Shown here in pieces: positions 24,922 to 32,477 of a stretch of DNA of 38,745 bases; the stretch's first letter is position 1; each line of letters begins with the position of its first letter. Both the position numbers and the translations under genes were made by a program. The notes below the pieces were generated by a model that was not told the DNA's origin, made no database searches, and worked only from the letters and a program-made list of their open reading frames with translations. Source of the DNA: Candidatus Saccharimonadota bacterium (GTDB lineage Bacteria; Patescibacteriota; Saccharimonadia; Saccharimonadales; Saccharimonadaceae); the NCBI GenBank assembly GCA_016286785.1, contig JAEEUB010000008.1:1-38745 (forward strand). Reading direction: 5' to 3'.

Positions 24922-25605
24922 ATGATTAAGTTTACAATAGTAACCCTATTTAGAGAAGCCATTGAGCCATATCTTAAAACATCCATGATGTGGAAAGCAA
25001 CCGAAAAGGGCTTAGCTGAGTTTAATTTTGTAAATCTTCGCGACTTTGGCCTAGGGCCACATAAATCAGTAGACGATACTCCCTATGGCGGTGGGGATGG
25101 AATGTTGCTACGCTGCGAACCTGTTTTTGATGCAATTGAAAGCGTAAAAAAGGAAGATAAAAGTGCAAAAGTAATACTCCCTACCCCAGTAGGTCAAACA
25201 TGGAATCAAAAACTAGCCAAATCAATGGCAGCTAGGCAGTCTAAAAGCAGCATCGCAAAGTGTCAGCATTACATTATCCTTTGTCCCCACTACGAAGGGT
25301 ATGACGAAAGAATCCTAACCATCGTAGATTATAAGATTTCGCTTGGCAAATATATCTTAACTGGCGGGGAATTGCCAGCTCTCATTATCATAGACTCGGT
25401 AGTCCGCCTAATCCCCGGAGTTCTAGGTGGCAGTGAGTCGGCAATAATTGAATCATTTTCTGATGGAGACAACCTAGAATATCCCCAATACACCCGACCA
25501 GAAGATTTTAGGGGAATGAAAGTCCCAGAAGTTCTTCTTTCGGGCAATCACGGCGAAATCGCTAAATGGCGCAAAGAGCATTCCGGCAAAGCGAATCTGA
25601 TATAA
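24922..25605 (+). CDS. trmD: tRNA (guanine-N1)-methyltransferase TrmD
   Basis: A 227-aa SPOUT-class enzyme that makes m1G37 in tRNAs reading CNN and some other codons, preventing +1 frameshifting. Visible family motifs: VTLFREAIEPYL at the N-terminus, LRDFGLGPHKSVDDTPYGGGDGM (37-59), LCPHYEGYDERI, ISLGKYILTGGELPALIIIDS (trefoil-knot SAM site), and the EYPQYTRPEDFRG segment. The C-terminal helical part is short but complete. Its mRNA looks leaderless. The TAA stop is contained in the TATAAT box of recG. Confidence 0.96.
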   Translation: MIKFTIVTLFREAIEPYLKTSMMWKATEKGLAEFNFVNLRDFGLGPHKSVDDTPYGGGDGMLLRCEPVFDAIESVKKEDKSAKVILPTPVGQTWNQKLAKSMAARQSKSSIAKCQHYIILCPHYEGYDERILTIVDYKISLGKYILTGGELPALIIIDSVVRLIPGVLGGSESAIIESFSDGDNLEYPQYTRPEDFRGMKVPEVLLSGNHGEIAKWRKEHSGKANLI

Positions 25606-25606
25606 T
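25601..25606 (+). promoter_or_regulatory. -10 box of recG overlapping the trmD stop codon
   Basis: TATAAT spans the trmD TAA (25603-25605) and ends 6 nt before the recG ATG at 25613. Confidence 0.6.
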
Positions 25607-25612
25607 TTAGAC

Positions 25613-27628
25613 ATGAGGCTATTTGCACCGGTCGAAGAGTTAAAAGGCATAGGCCCAAAAACTGCGGACACTCTTAAAAAATACGGCATCAACACCGTTC
25701 GAGATTTTTTGTACAATTTACCAAAAGACTACGAAAACTTTGAAAAACCAGTCTCAATCTCAGAAATCCGACCCGGAAAAATAGTAATAAAGGGGAAAAT
25801 AGACAATCTCTCAATGAGACGCGCCAAAAGACGCAATCTATCTATCGTAGAAGGAATCATTAAGGATAAAACCGGCTCCATAAAAGTGGCATGGTTTAAT
25901 CAAAGCTATCGCCTAAAACAGTTTGACAAAGAGAAAGAATACTTTTTTTTAGGCAACTATGAGCTAAAAAATGGCCGTTATAGCCTAATCTCACCATCGG
26001 CGGCCCTAGTATCCGATATTGACCCATCAATTGGCCTAAATCCCATCTACGTAGCTCACGGGAGCCTAAAATCTTCAGATTTTAAGCGTCTCGTCAATAA
26101 ATCAAAGAGTATTTTTGATGAAATCCCCGACTTTTTACCCACTGTAGCGCCAGGAATACGTAAAAAAGCATTGTTTTATGCTCATTTTCCAAATTCAGCA
26201 GAATCCATAAAAAAAGCACACGATTACCTTGCCTACGAAGAGTTATTTGAATTAATCCTGGCCGCCAAACTCAATCGTAGGGAAAATGAAAAGCTAAAAG
26301 CAATTAGCATCCCTTTTAACCTAGCAAAAATCAAAGATTTTCTAAGAAAGCTTCCGTTTACTCTTACCGACGCTCAAAAGAAAGCCGCCTGGGAAATCTT
26401 TCAAGATATGGAAAAAAATACCCCCATGAATCGGCTTTTACAGGGTGATGTTGGCTCAGGTAAAACTATGGTAGCAGCAATTAGTGCTTACGAAGCTGCC
26501 CTGTCAGGCGTTCAAATTGCAATACTAGCCCCAACCGCCATTTTAGCTACGCAACACTATCAAAATCTCAATAGTTTATTAAAATCATTCGGAATTCAAA
26601 CCGTTCTTTTAACTGGGGCTACAAAAGAGAAAAAAGATATAAAAGAAAGGATTAAAAACGGAAATATCGACCTAGTAATCGGAACTCACGCCCTGCTAAC
26701 CGACGACACCATTTTTAACAAATTAGGTCTCGTCATAATCGACGAACAACACCGTTTTGGGGTAGAACAAAGACAAAAACTAGCACTTAAGTCCCCAGAA
26801 GGGCTAGCCCCACATCTTCTTACCATGACTGCTACCCCTATTCCGCGCTCTTTACAGCTTACCGTTTTTGGAGATCTAAATGTATCAGTCTTAAATCAGC
26901 TCCCAAAAGGTAGACAAAAAATCACCACTCATATTATTCGTGAACTCGACGCTCGCGAAAAATTATACCCGGTAATTAGTGAAACCATAGCAAAAAAACA
27001 GCAAGTTTACTGGATTTGTAAAGCCATCGATGATAATCCAAAATCCGAAACTACATCTGTTAAGACGCGTTACGAAAAATTAAAACAGCTATTTCCTAGG
27101 GCTAAAATTGAATTTTTGCATGGACGCATTAAGCCGGCCGAAAAAGACAGAATAATGACACAATTTTCAGACAAGGAAATAGATATCTTGGTCTCCACTA
27201 CAGTTATAGAAGTGGGGGTTGATGTTCCAAATGCATCACTAATCGTCATTGAAAACGCCGAGATGTATGGGCTAGCACAGCTCCACCAACTTCGCGGGAG
27301 AGTTGGTCGCGGTAGCGTAGCGTCTTACTGCTACCTTTTAACTTCTGGAGAAAATCGCCCTTCAAAAAGGCTCCAAGAGCTCGAAAAATCTACAGATGGC
27401 TTTCACCTTGCAGAAATAGACTTAAAAATGCGTGGTCCAGGGGAGATTTACGGGTCCCTGCAACATGGCGCACTAGATCTTAGAATAGCCACTTTATCAG
27501 ATACAAAACTCATAAATCGCGCCCAAAACGATGTATTAAAATTCCTTAAAACCCCAGAGAATCTGCTACAATGGAAGGAGTTAATGCAGGGGATCACAAA
27601 ATATCAGCAAATAACAACTTTGAACTAA
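25613..27628 (+). CDS. recG: ATP-dependent DNA helicase RecG
   Basis: A 671-aa superfamily 2 helicase that remodels stalled forks and Holliday junctions. The N-terminal wedge domain has an OB fold (about 60-160) with an early helix-hairpin-like segment (LKGIGPKTADTLKKYGI). Helicase motifs: DAQKKAAWEI (Q-like), GDVGSGKT (Walker A), DEQH (motif II), TATPIPRSL (III), FLHGRI (IV), STTVIEVGVDVPNA (V) and LHQLRGRVGRG (VI). The C-terminal TRG region follows (KMRGPGEIYG). The length is close to the usual 680-690 aa. It appears to have a leaderless start. The next gene, rsmD, begins 35 nt downstream. Confidence 0.96.
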   Translation: MRLFAPVEELKGIGPKTADTLKKYGINTVRDFLYNLPKDYENFEKPVSISEIRPGKIVIKGKIDNLSMRRAKRRNLSIVEGIIKDKTGSIKVAWFNQSYRLKQFDKEKEYFFLGNYELKNGRYSLISPSAALVSDIDPSIGLNPIYVAHGSLKSSDFKRLVNKSKSIFDEIPDFLPTVAPGIRKKALFYAHFPNSAESIKKAHDYLAYEELFELILAAKLNRRENEKLKAISIPFNLAKIKDFLRKLPFTLTDAQKKAAWEIFQDMEKNTPMNRLLQGDVGSGKTMVAAISAYEAALSGVQIAILAPTAILATQHYQNLNSLLKSFGIQTVLLTGATKEKKDIKERIKNGNIDLVIGTHALLTDDTIFNKLGLVIIDEQHRFGVEQRQKLALKSPEGLAPHLLTMTATPIPRSLQLTVFGDLNVSVLNQLPKGRQKITTHIIRELDAREKLYPVISETIAKKQQVYWICKAIDDNPKSETTSVKTRYEKLKQLFPRAKIEFLHGRIKPAEKDRIMTQFSDKEIDILVSTTVIEVGVDVPNASLIVIENAEMYGLAQLHQLRGRVGRGSVASYCYLLTSGENRPSKRLQELEKSTDGFHLAEIDLKMRGPGEIYGSLQHGALDLRIATLSDTKLINRAQNDVLKFLKTPENLLQWKELMQGITKYQQITTLN

Positions 27629-27663
27629 GATTTAAAATCATAAAATATGGGAAGTCTAATAAT

Positions 27664-28224
27664 ATGAAAAAGACAGGTCCAGGAACCGTCAAAATCACGT
27701 CTGGAGAACTAAAAAGAAGGAACATAAAAACACCCGGAGACGGCACTCATCCAATGGGGGAACGAGAAAGGTTGGCACTTTTTAATATGATTTCCGAAAA
27801 ATTACCCGGAGCCACAATACTTGACGCATACGCGGGCTCCGGAGCCCTTGGCCTCGAAGCTATCTCTAGAGGTGCCAAAAAGGTTTGTTTTATAGAAAAA
27901 GCAAAAAAAGCCATTGAGATCATCAGGGGGAACTGCCTTGCCCTAAATATTCAAGAAGATAAAACCTCTTTCTTTTTGGGATCAGTAAATAAATATTACG
28001 AAAAATTCAAAGAGGAACCACACCTAAAAGACATAATCCTCGCCGACCCACCATATGATGATTTAAACACGGAAGAAATAAGTCTTTTAACTCATTTTTT
28101 AAAACCCAGTGGCATCTTTGTCTTATCTCATCCAGGCACATCACCCATATTTTCTGGTTTAGAACTCTTAAAAACCCAAAAATACGCATCCGCCCACCTA
28201 TCTATCTATAAAAAACTCGGCTAA
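27664..28224 (+). CDS. rsmD: 16S rRNA (guanine-966-N2)-methyltransferase RsmD
   Basis: A 186-aa SAM methyltransferase for G966 of 16S rRNA. The N-terminal VKITSGELKRRNIKTPG matches the RsmD basic start, and MGERERLALFNMI the following helix. SAM motif I is LDAYAGSGALGLEAISRGA, and the catalytic DPPY motif is in LADPPYDDL. The His in GTHPMGER stands where TRPT is typical. I chose the ATG at 27664 since conserved sequence begins just after it and GGGAAG (27649-27654) lies upstream. The longer reading from 27571 overlaps recG in another frame and is not conserved. It is followed by a weak terminator. Confidence 0.92.
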   Translation: MKKTGPGTVKITSGELKRRNIKTPGDGTHPMGERERLALFNMISEKLPGATILDAYAGSGALGLEAISRGAKKVCFIEKAKKAIEIIRGNCLALNIQEDKTSFFLGSVNKYYEKFKEEPHLKDIILADPPYDDLNTEEISLLTHFLKPSGIFVLSHPGTSPIFSGLELLKTQKYASAHLSIYKKLG

Positions 28225-28234
28225 ACCCCAATTT

Positions 28235-28259
28235 ATACCATATCTGGTATTGCTTTTTT
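28235..28259 (+). terminator. Weak intrinsic terminator after rsmD
   Basis: ATACCA (28235-28240), loop TATC, TGGTAT (28245-28250), then TGC and six T. The short AT-rich stem suggests incomplete termination. Confidence 0.5.
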
Positions 28260-28278
28260 GCTAAAAGTGTGATATAAT
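28250..28278 (+). promoter_or_regulatory. Promoter of the Ser/Asn-rich protein gene
   Basis: TTGCTT (28250-28255), 17-nt spacer, TATAAT (28273-28278). It starts a leader with AAGGAG (28287-28292) 6 nt before the ATG at 28299. Confidence 0.6.
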
Positions 28279-28298
28279 TTAATTATAAGGAGTTTTTT

Positions 28299-28832
28299 AT
28301 GTATTATCAAGATGAAGCCGATCGCAAAGAGCGTCGCAAAATCATTACCGTAGCCACCGTTGCAGTGATTTTGATTTTACTTTTAATCATTGCCATCATC
28401 GTGGTTGCAACCAAAAAATCAAGTAAAGCTAACAATACCGAATCAAACAATACGATACAGGTTGTAGAAGATAGCAATAAGACGAACAATTCCTCGTCCA
28501 GTTCCAATAATTCTTCCAATAACAATAACTCAAACAGCTCAAGTAATTCAAGTAATTCAAGCAATTCGAGTAATTCAAGCAATTCTAATAGCTCGAGCAG
28601 TTCTAGCAATTCCAGTAATTCTAGTAGTAGCTCTAGTAGCTCATCCAGTAAATCGGAATCATCGAGTTCGTCTAGTTCTAACAAAAACAGTGCCGCTACC
28701 GCTTCTAGCGATTCGCCAATGCCGAGCACTGGCCCAGAAGAAGCTTTACCAGTTGCACTAATACTTGGCCTATTAACAACGTATGCCGGTTCTGCTATTC
28801 TAGCAAAAAGAAACGCTTACAAGAATCAATAA
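28299..28832 (+). CDS. Ser/Asn-rich surface protein with PSTG-type sorting signal
   Basis: A 177-aa low-complexity protein. Residues 1-14 are charged, and 15-38 form a hydrophobic helix (IITVATVAVILILLLIIAII). Residues 40-135 are almost entirely Ser and Asn. The C-terminus carries MPSTGPEE, then a hydrophobic helix (ALPVALILGLLTTYAGSAIL) and a basic end (AKRNAYKNQ), the layout of a sortase-type cell-wall sorting signal with MPSTG in place of LPXTG. Two membrane segments could also make a loop anchored at both ends. It has a full promoter and a good Shine-Dalgarno sequence. Possible roles are a flexible spacer or mucin-like coat (inference). It is transcribed toward the tRNA-Leu gene. Confidence 0.8.
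   Translation: MYYQDEADRKERRKIITVATVAVILILLLIIAIIVVATKKSSKANNTESNNTIQVVEDSNKTNNSSSSSNNSSNNNNSNSSSNSSNSSNSSNSSNSNSSSSSSNSSNSSSSSSSSSSKSESSSSSSSNKNSAATASSDSPMPSTGPEEALPVALILGLLTTYAGSAILAKRNAYKNQ
28491..28681. repeat. Degenerate 9-bp repeat array encoding the Ser/Asn linker
   Basis: Variants of AGTAATTCA/AGCAATTCG recur in frame through this stretch, with a purer block at about 28539-28585. In-frame units of 9 bp allow linker-length changes by slippage. Confidence 0.7.
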
Positions 28833-28866
28833 TTATCTTATTATTTCTTGATATCTAACATAAAAC

Positions 28867-28901
28867 ACATAAAAATGAGCCCCAAAGGCTCATTTTTATG
28901 T
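28867..28901. terminator. Perfect 15-bp hairpin, bidirectional terminator
   Basis: ACATAAAAATGAGCC (28867-28881), loop CCAAA, GGCTCATTTTTATGT (28887-28901). A-run and T-run flanks allow termination in both directions. The tRNA -10 box starts at the next base. Confidence 0.8.
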
Positions 28902-28907
28902 TATAAT
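28902..28907 (+). promoter_or_regulatory. -10 box of tRNA-Leu
   Basis: TATAAT ends 8 nt before the mature 5' end at 28916, so little or no 5' trimming would be needed. It directly abuts the upstream terminator hairpin. Confidence 0.6.
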
Positions 28908-28915
28908 ATAAATAA

Positions 28916-29000
28916 GCCCGAGTGGTGAAACTGGTATACACGTATGCCTTAGGAGCATATGCAGCAATGCGTGCAGGTTCAAGTCCTGTCTCGGGCACCA
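28916..29000 (+). tRNA. tRNA-Leu (anticodon UAG)
   Basis: 85 nt. Acceptor stem GCCCGAG (28916-28922) pairs with CTCGGGC (28990-28996), and the discriminator is A, with CCA encoded (28998-29000). Anticodon stem TATGC/GCATA encloses loop CTTAGGA, with anticodon TAG at 28950-28952. A long variable arm (about 28960-28973, GCA/TGC stem) marks a class II tRNA, as expected for leucine. The T-loop is TTCAAGT. It reads CUA and, by wobble, other CUN codons. Confidence 0.97.
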
Positions 29001-29021
29001 ATCTCGTGTTTTCGATCTGAT

Positions 29022-29044
29022 TTCCGTATAAGCGGAAGTTTTTT
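29022..29044 (+). terminator. Terminator after tRNA-Leu
   Basis: TTCCG (29022-29026), loop TATAAG, CGGAA (29033-29037), G and six T. Short stem, but well placed 21 nt after the tRNA. Confidence 0.55.
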
Positions 29045-29117
29045 ATTGCCAAGCATAATACGACGTATAAGCAAGCTAAAAAAGAGCCAAATAATTAGAA
29101 ATACAATAGGATTATTC

Positions 29118-29145
29118 TTGACTAAATTAAAAGATATGTTATAAT
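29118..29145 (+). promoter_or_regulatory. Promoter of the membrane protein at 29204
   Basis: TTGACT (29118-29123), 16-nt spacer, TATAAT (29140-29145). The predicted start is near 29152, leaving a leader of about 52 nt that contains the A8G9 tract. Confidence 0.6.
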
Positions 29146-29181
29146 TACAAATAGTTGCTTCATTGTGAGGGAATGACATTT

Positions 29182-29198
29182 AAAAAAAAGGGGGGGGG
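29182..29198. repeat. A8-G9 homopolymer tract at a ribosome binding site
   Basis: Eight A (29182-29189) run into nine G (29190-29198), then AGGAC and the ATG at 29204. The G-run merges with the Shine-Dalgarno GGAGG (29197-29201). An upstream ATG at 29173 is 31 nt before the main ATG, so a -1 change in tract length would put the two in frame. Confidence 0.85.
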
Positions 29199-29203
29199 AG
29201 GAC

Positions 29204-29776
29204 ATGTTTAGCTCCATATCAGAAATGACAACCTGGCTAGTTATTGGTTGGGTTATTTGGCCTGGTTCGTTTTTCCTCTTGGCGTTAATAGGAGAATCAA
29301 GAATGCCGCCGCTCTGGAAAAATCAGTCCAAAGCATTCTTTCCGGGAGATTTAGCTCTTCCGGTAATATGGATAGCAATGTTCAGATTAAACAAGGACAC
29401 GCCAGTTAGCCCGTCAGCTTTCGTCATACTATTCATCATTGAAGCTGTTATTTTTGGGATGGTCACCAAAATAGCAGTGGAAGATCGGAAAAACTACCCG
29501 CGCAAGTCAGCAAACAGCCCCACGAAGATCTACCACGATCTAGTTGGGTACTACGTATTCCCACTGAGTGTTGTGCCACTATGTGTTTCCTATGCGGCCA
29601 ACCTCATAGAAAATCACGCATGGCCATCGCGGTCCTTGTTATGGGTCGTCGTACCGCTTATATTTTACATTTCGTGCGTAATGTACGATATGCATAAAGG
29701 CTTTACTGTCGAGAATATCGAAGCTCGGCACCCGTCAAATTGGAAGCCAATTTGGAAGTCAAGGACCCTAGAATAA
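29204..29776 (+). CDS. Polytopic membrane protein of unknown function
   Basis: 190 aa. About five hydrophobic segments: 9-29 (WLVIGWVIWPGSFFLLALIG), about 47-60, about 69-90, 117-135 (YYVFPLSVVPLCVSY) and 146-162 (LLWVVVPLIFYISCVMY). A charged C-terminal tail (KGFTVENIEARHPSNWKPIW) follows. No known family is recognised. The spacing of GGAGG to the ATG is only 2 nt, so initiation may be weak or depend on the homopolymer length. Codon use looks more GC-tolerant than in the flanking housekeeping genes. It ends before a strong terminator and is a one-gene transcription unit. Confidence 0.7.
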   Translation: MFSSISEMTTWLVIGWVIWPGSFFLLALIGESRMPPLWKNQSKAFFPGDLALPVIWIAMFRLNKDTPVSPSAFVILFIIEAVIFGMVTKIAVEDRKNYPRKSANSPTKIYHDLVGYYVFPLSVVPLCVSYAANLIENHAWPSRSLLWVVVPLIFYISCVMYDMHKGFTVENIEARHPSNWKPIWKSRTLE

Positions 29777-29824
29777 AAGCGTGACGGCAATTCACACCAT
29801 TCCACCTCTGATTCAGCGCACATT

Positions 29825-29852
29825 AAAAAGGCCGGCAAACGTCGGCCTTTTT
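29825..29852. terminator. Intrinsic terminator after the membrane protein gene
   Basis: AAAAAGGCCGGC (29825-29836), loop AAAC, GTCGGCCTTTTT (29841-29852). An 11- to 12-bp stem with A/T flanks, so it can work in both directions. Confidence 0.85.
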
Positions 29853-29911
29853 ATATCAAGAATTAGAAACGAAAATCCATTTATATTTTAATTGCATTTT
29901 TCTTCAATTTC

Positions 29912-29925
29912 TGTCATTCATGACA
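29912..29925. promoter_or_regulatory. Small palindrome upstream of the ABC exporter
   Basis: TGTCAT-TC-ATGACA has perfect 6-bp arms, about 64 bp before the exporter's -35. It might be an operator. The rest of 29853-29988 shows no other structure. Confidence 0.25.
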
Positions 29926-29988
29926 TAACATAGATGCAAACCGAGCAATTATTAGCAAAAGGGTTTTCGAATTAAGAAAAAACAGTGT

Positions 29989-30017
29989 TTGACTAAGCCA
30001 AATAATCGTGCCATAAT
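29989..30017 (+). promoter_or_regulatory. Promoter of the ABC exporter
   Basis: TTGACT (29989-29994), 17-nt spacer, CATAAT (30012-30017). The -10 ends 6 nt before the ATG at 30024, in leaderless spacing. Confidence 0.65.
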
Positions 30018-30023
30018 ATAAAT

Positions 30024-31790
30024 ATGGAAAAAGGCAAAAACATCAGAAGAACCCTGTACTATTTTTGGCGAACCTTAATGCAATGCAAAGTAAGGACTTT
30101 TTTGCTTCTAATTTTGGTGCCAATATGGATTTTCCTTTCCAACGTCGCTGTACCCTACGGCACTTCACAGATAATCGGACAACTATCAGGTGGTGATTTC
30201 GCAATCGAAAACTACGTAAGCATTTTGCTTCTCACAATTTTGTCCGCAAGCGTAAATAATCTTTTTGTCGTTAGAGCAATTGATTGGCTAGACTGGTCAA
30301 TTGATGCAATAGGTGGGGAATACCTATCTAGATTGGCCTTCAAAGCGGTAATCAACCAATCCATGACATTTCATAACGACAGATTCTCCGGCTCACTAAC
30401 TAGTGCCGCCAATAAACTACCCCGTGGCTTTATTGTGTTAAAATCCAATTTTGTCTGGGATTTATATCCTTTACTTTTAACGGCCATCTATTCAATTGGA
30501 GTAACGGCAACAATCTGTGGGCCTTTTGCGGCAATTTTAGCCATATATACCGCCGTATATGTAACTGTAGCTATCGCTACATATTACAAAACACGCAAGG
30601 TTGACGAAAAAATGGCCGACGCCGAAAACAAACAAACCGGACAACTAGCCGACGCAATCACCAATGAAATGTCCGTAAAATCATACGCTAGGGAAAAACT
30701 CGAAGAAAACCGTTTTGGCATTACTACTAGACACACCAAAAAAGCCACCATGAAAGTCGCGAAAGTATCTTTTTGGCGAAATCTCTCCATGAGCATCGTT
30801 AACATGGTAACTTTTACAGGGCTATTGGTGCTAATCGTAATGAGCCACAACTGGTTTGGACTCACCATCTCCAGCATGGTGCTTCTTTATTCTCTCTCAA
30901 ATTCGCTCCTCTCTAACGTCTGGACAATTAACCATATCTTAAGAGCAGTAAACCAATCATTTGGCGATGCCAAAGAAATGGTATCAATACTAGATCTACC
31001 CCAAATCGTTGACGATAAAACCGATAAGCCACTAAAAATATCGCAAGCCAAAATCAAGTTTTCGGATATTAGTTTTTGCCACAAAGAACAGAAAAAACCA
31101 CTATTTGAGAATTTTGAACTAGAAATTCCAGCTGGAAAAAGTATCGGACTAGTTGGCGTATCTGGCTCCGGTAAAACAACCCTAACTAAACTATTACTTA
31201 GATTTGACGATGTCTCGGACGGAGCAATCTTTATTGATGGGCAAGATATCAAGAATGTCACACAAAAATCACTTAGAGAATCAATCGCATACGTACCACA
31301 AGAATCATCATTATTCCATCGCTCCATTTATGAAAATATCGCCTATGGAAAAGAAAATGCCACCAAAAATGAAATCTACAAGGCCGCAAAACTAGCCAAC
31401 GCAGACGAATTCATTCGCGAGCTACCAGATGGATACGATACGCTCGTAGGTGAAAGAGGCGTAAAGCTGTCTGGCGGGCAAAGACAGCGAATAGCGATCG
31501 CAAGGGCAATTCTTAAAAACGCTCCAATACTAGTATTAGACGAAGCAACTTCGGCACTAGATTCAGAATCGGAAAGTCAAATCCAGGGAGCTCTTGCCAA
31601 TTTGATGCAAGGTAGAACCTCGATCGTGGTAGCGCATCGTTTATCAACGATTGCCGGTCTAGACGAAATCATCGTATTAAAAAACGGAAAAATAATCGAA
31701 CGAGGCTCGCATGACGAACTGTTAAAAGCGGATAAAGAATATGCCAAGCTCTGGTCAAAACAAAGCGGAGCGTTTTTAAAGGTTTCCTAA
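30024..31790 (+). CDS. ABC exporter half-transporter (ABCB/MsbA type)
   Basis: 588 aa. The N-terminal membrane domain (about 20-310) has roughly six helices, followed by a nucleotide-binding domain: Walker A GVSGSGKT (378-385), Q-loop in YVPQESSLF, signature LSGGQ (482-486), Walker B ILVLDE (502-507), H-loop VAHRLST. It should act as a homodimer and export a hydrophobic compound, lipid or peptide. The substrate is unknown, and no peptidase C39 domain or partner gene is present. It is transcribed alone from its own promoter, and its 3' end overlaps the convergent Cys-rich gene by 15 bp. Confidence 0.93.
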   Translation: MEKGKNIRRTLYYFWRTLMQCKVRTFLLLILVPIWIFLSNVAVPYGTSQIIGQLSGGDFAIENYVSILLLTILSASVNNLFVVRAIDWLDWSIDAIGGEYLSRLAFKAVINQSMTFHNDRFSGSLTSAANKLPRGFIVLKSNFVWDLYPLLLTAIYSIGVTATICGPFAAILAIYTAVYVTVAIATYYKTRKVDEKMADAENKQTGQLADAITNEMSVKSYAREKLEENRFGITTRHTKKATMKVAKVSFWRNLSMSIVNMVTFTGLLVLIVMSHNWFGLTISSMVLLYSLSNSLLSNVWTINHILRAVNQSFGDAKEMVSILDLPQIVDDKTDKPLKISQAKIKFSDISFCHKEQKKPLFENFELEIPAGKSIGLVGVSGSGKTTLTKLLLRFDDVSDGAIFIDGQDIKNVTQKSLRESIAYVPQESSLFHRSIYENIAYGKENATKNEIYKAAKLANADEFIRELPDGYDTLVGERGVKLSGGQRQRIAIARAILKNAPILVLDEATSALDSESESQIQGALANLMQGRTSIVVAHRLSTIAGLDEIIVLKNGKIIERGSHDELLKADKEYAKLWSKQSGAFLKVS

Positions 31791-32477
31791 AACATAGTTT
31801 GCTACCACCTGTTTTAACCTAAAGTATTCAGACTTTTCAAATTGCATATTTAAAATGCAATATTTAGCCGATGCAATATGAGCACAAAACATGCATTCAT
31901 ATAAATCATAACAATCTTGGATAAAAAGCGAATTAATAATTTTATTGCTACATATTACATGATAACTATTACTTGAATTTCCAGAATCGTAAGCCTTAAT
32001 GCAAAAATTACAATTAGCAGAGCGAGCCGAAGCAAGCAGATATTCGGAGTTTGCACAGCCCTCAACAAAAACGATATTCTTGCAACTATGGCAGTCTGCG
32101 CAACGGTATACATTTTCACATGCATAAATCGGATCACTCATGTTAAAATTTGACGAATTAAAATTTCGCTCAGCAGAAACAATATTTATATCGTCCCATC
32201 GTTTTAATATATCTTCAATCCCACCGATCTGAACATATGGCCTCCTCCAGCCTTTATCAACGTCCACTTTAGCAATATTTGATTGGGCACTAACTTTAAC
32301 CGGCCGATTTGTAATCGACCATGTTGTTTTACCAGTAATACTATCCTTAACCGGCTGAGGCAACCGCAAACCGAAGGCTAGCTTGTTAAATAATTCATTT
32401 AAATCATATCCGGAAGGCGCATCAAAAACCATTTGAAAAATCTTTTCAACAACTTTGCTAGCATCTTTATCATCCAT
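31776..32477 (-). CDS. Cys-rich protein next to a HerA/VirD4-like ATPase
   Basis: A 233-aa protein of unknown function. The first 90 residues are ordinary globular sequence with a basic WRRPYVQIGG segment. From residue about 115 it has regularly spaced Cys pairs and short repeats (YRCADCHSCKNIVFVEGC, ANCNFCIKA, DLYECMFCAH, AKYCILNM), then EKSEYFRLKQ. I associate this KYCILNxQxxKxEY pattern with a Cys-rich family common in CPR genomes. It may bind metal or form stacked beta repeats. Its ATG is the base after the stop of the ATPase gene, so the two form a tight operon and probably work together. Confidence 0.78.
   Translation of the reverse strand: MDDKDASKVVEKIFQMVFDAPSGYDLNELFNKLAFGLRLPQPVKDSITGKTTWSITNRPVKVSAQSNIAKVDVDKGWRRPYVQIGGIEDILKRWDDINIVSAERNFNSSNFNMSDPIYACENVYRCADCHSCKNIVFVEGCANSEYLLASARSANCNFCIKAYDSGNSSNSYHVICSNKIINSLFIQDCYDLYECMFCAHIASAKYCILNMQFEKSEYFRLKQVVANYVLGNL

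Noticed and set aside
28307-28729. Leu/Glu-rich minus-strand frame opposite the Ser/Asn-rich gene
   Set aside because: It is the antisense reading of Ser/Asn repeats, with no start signals.
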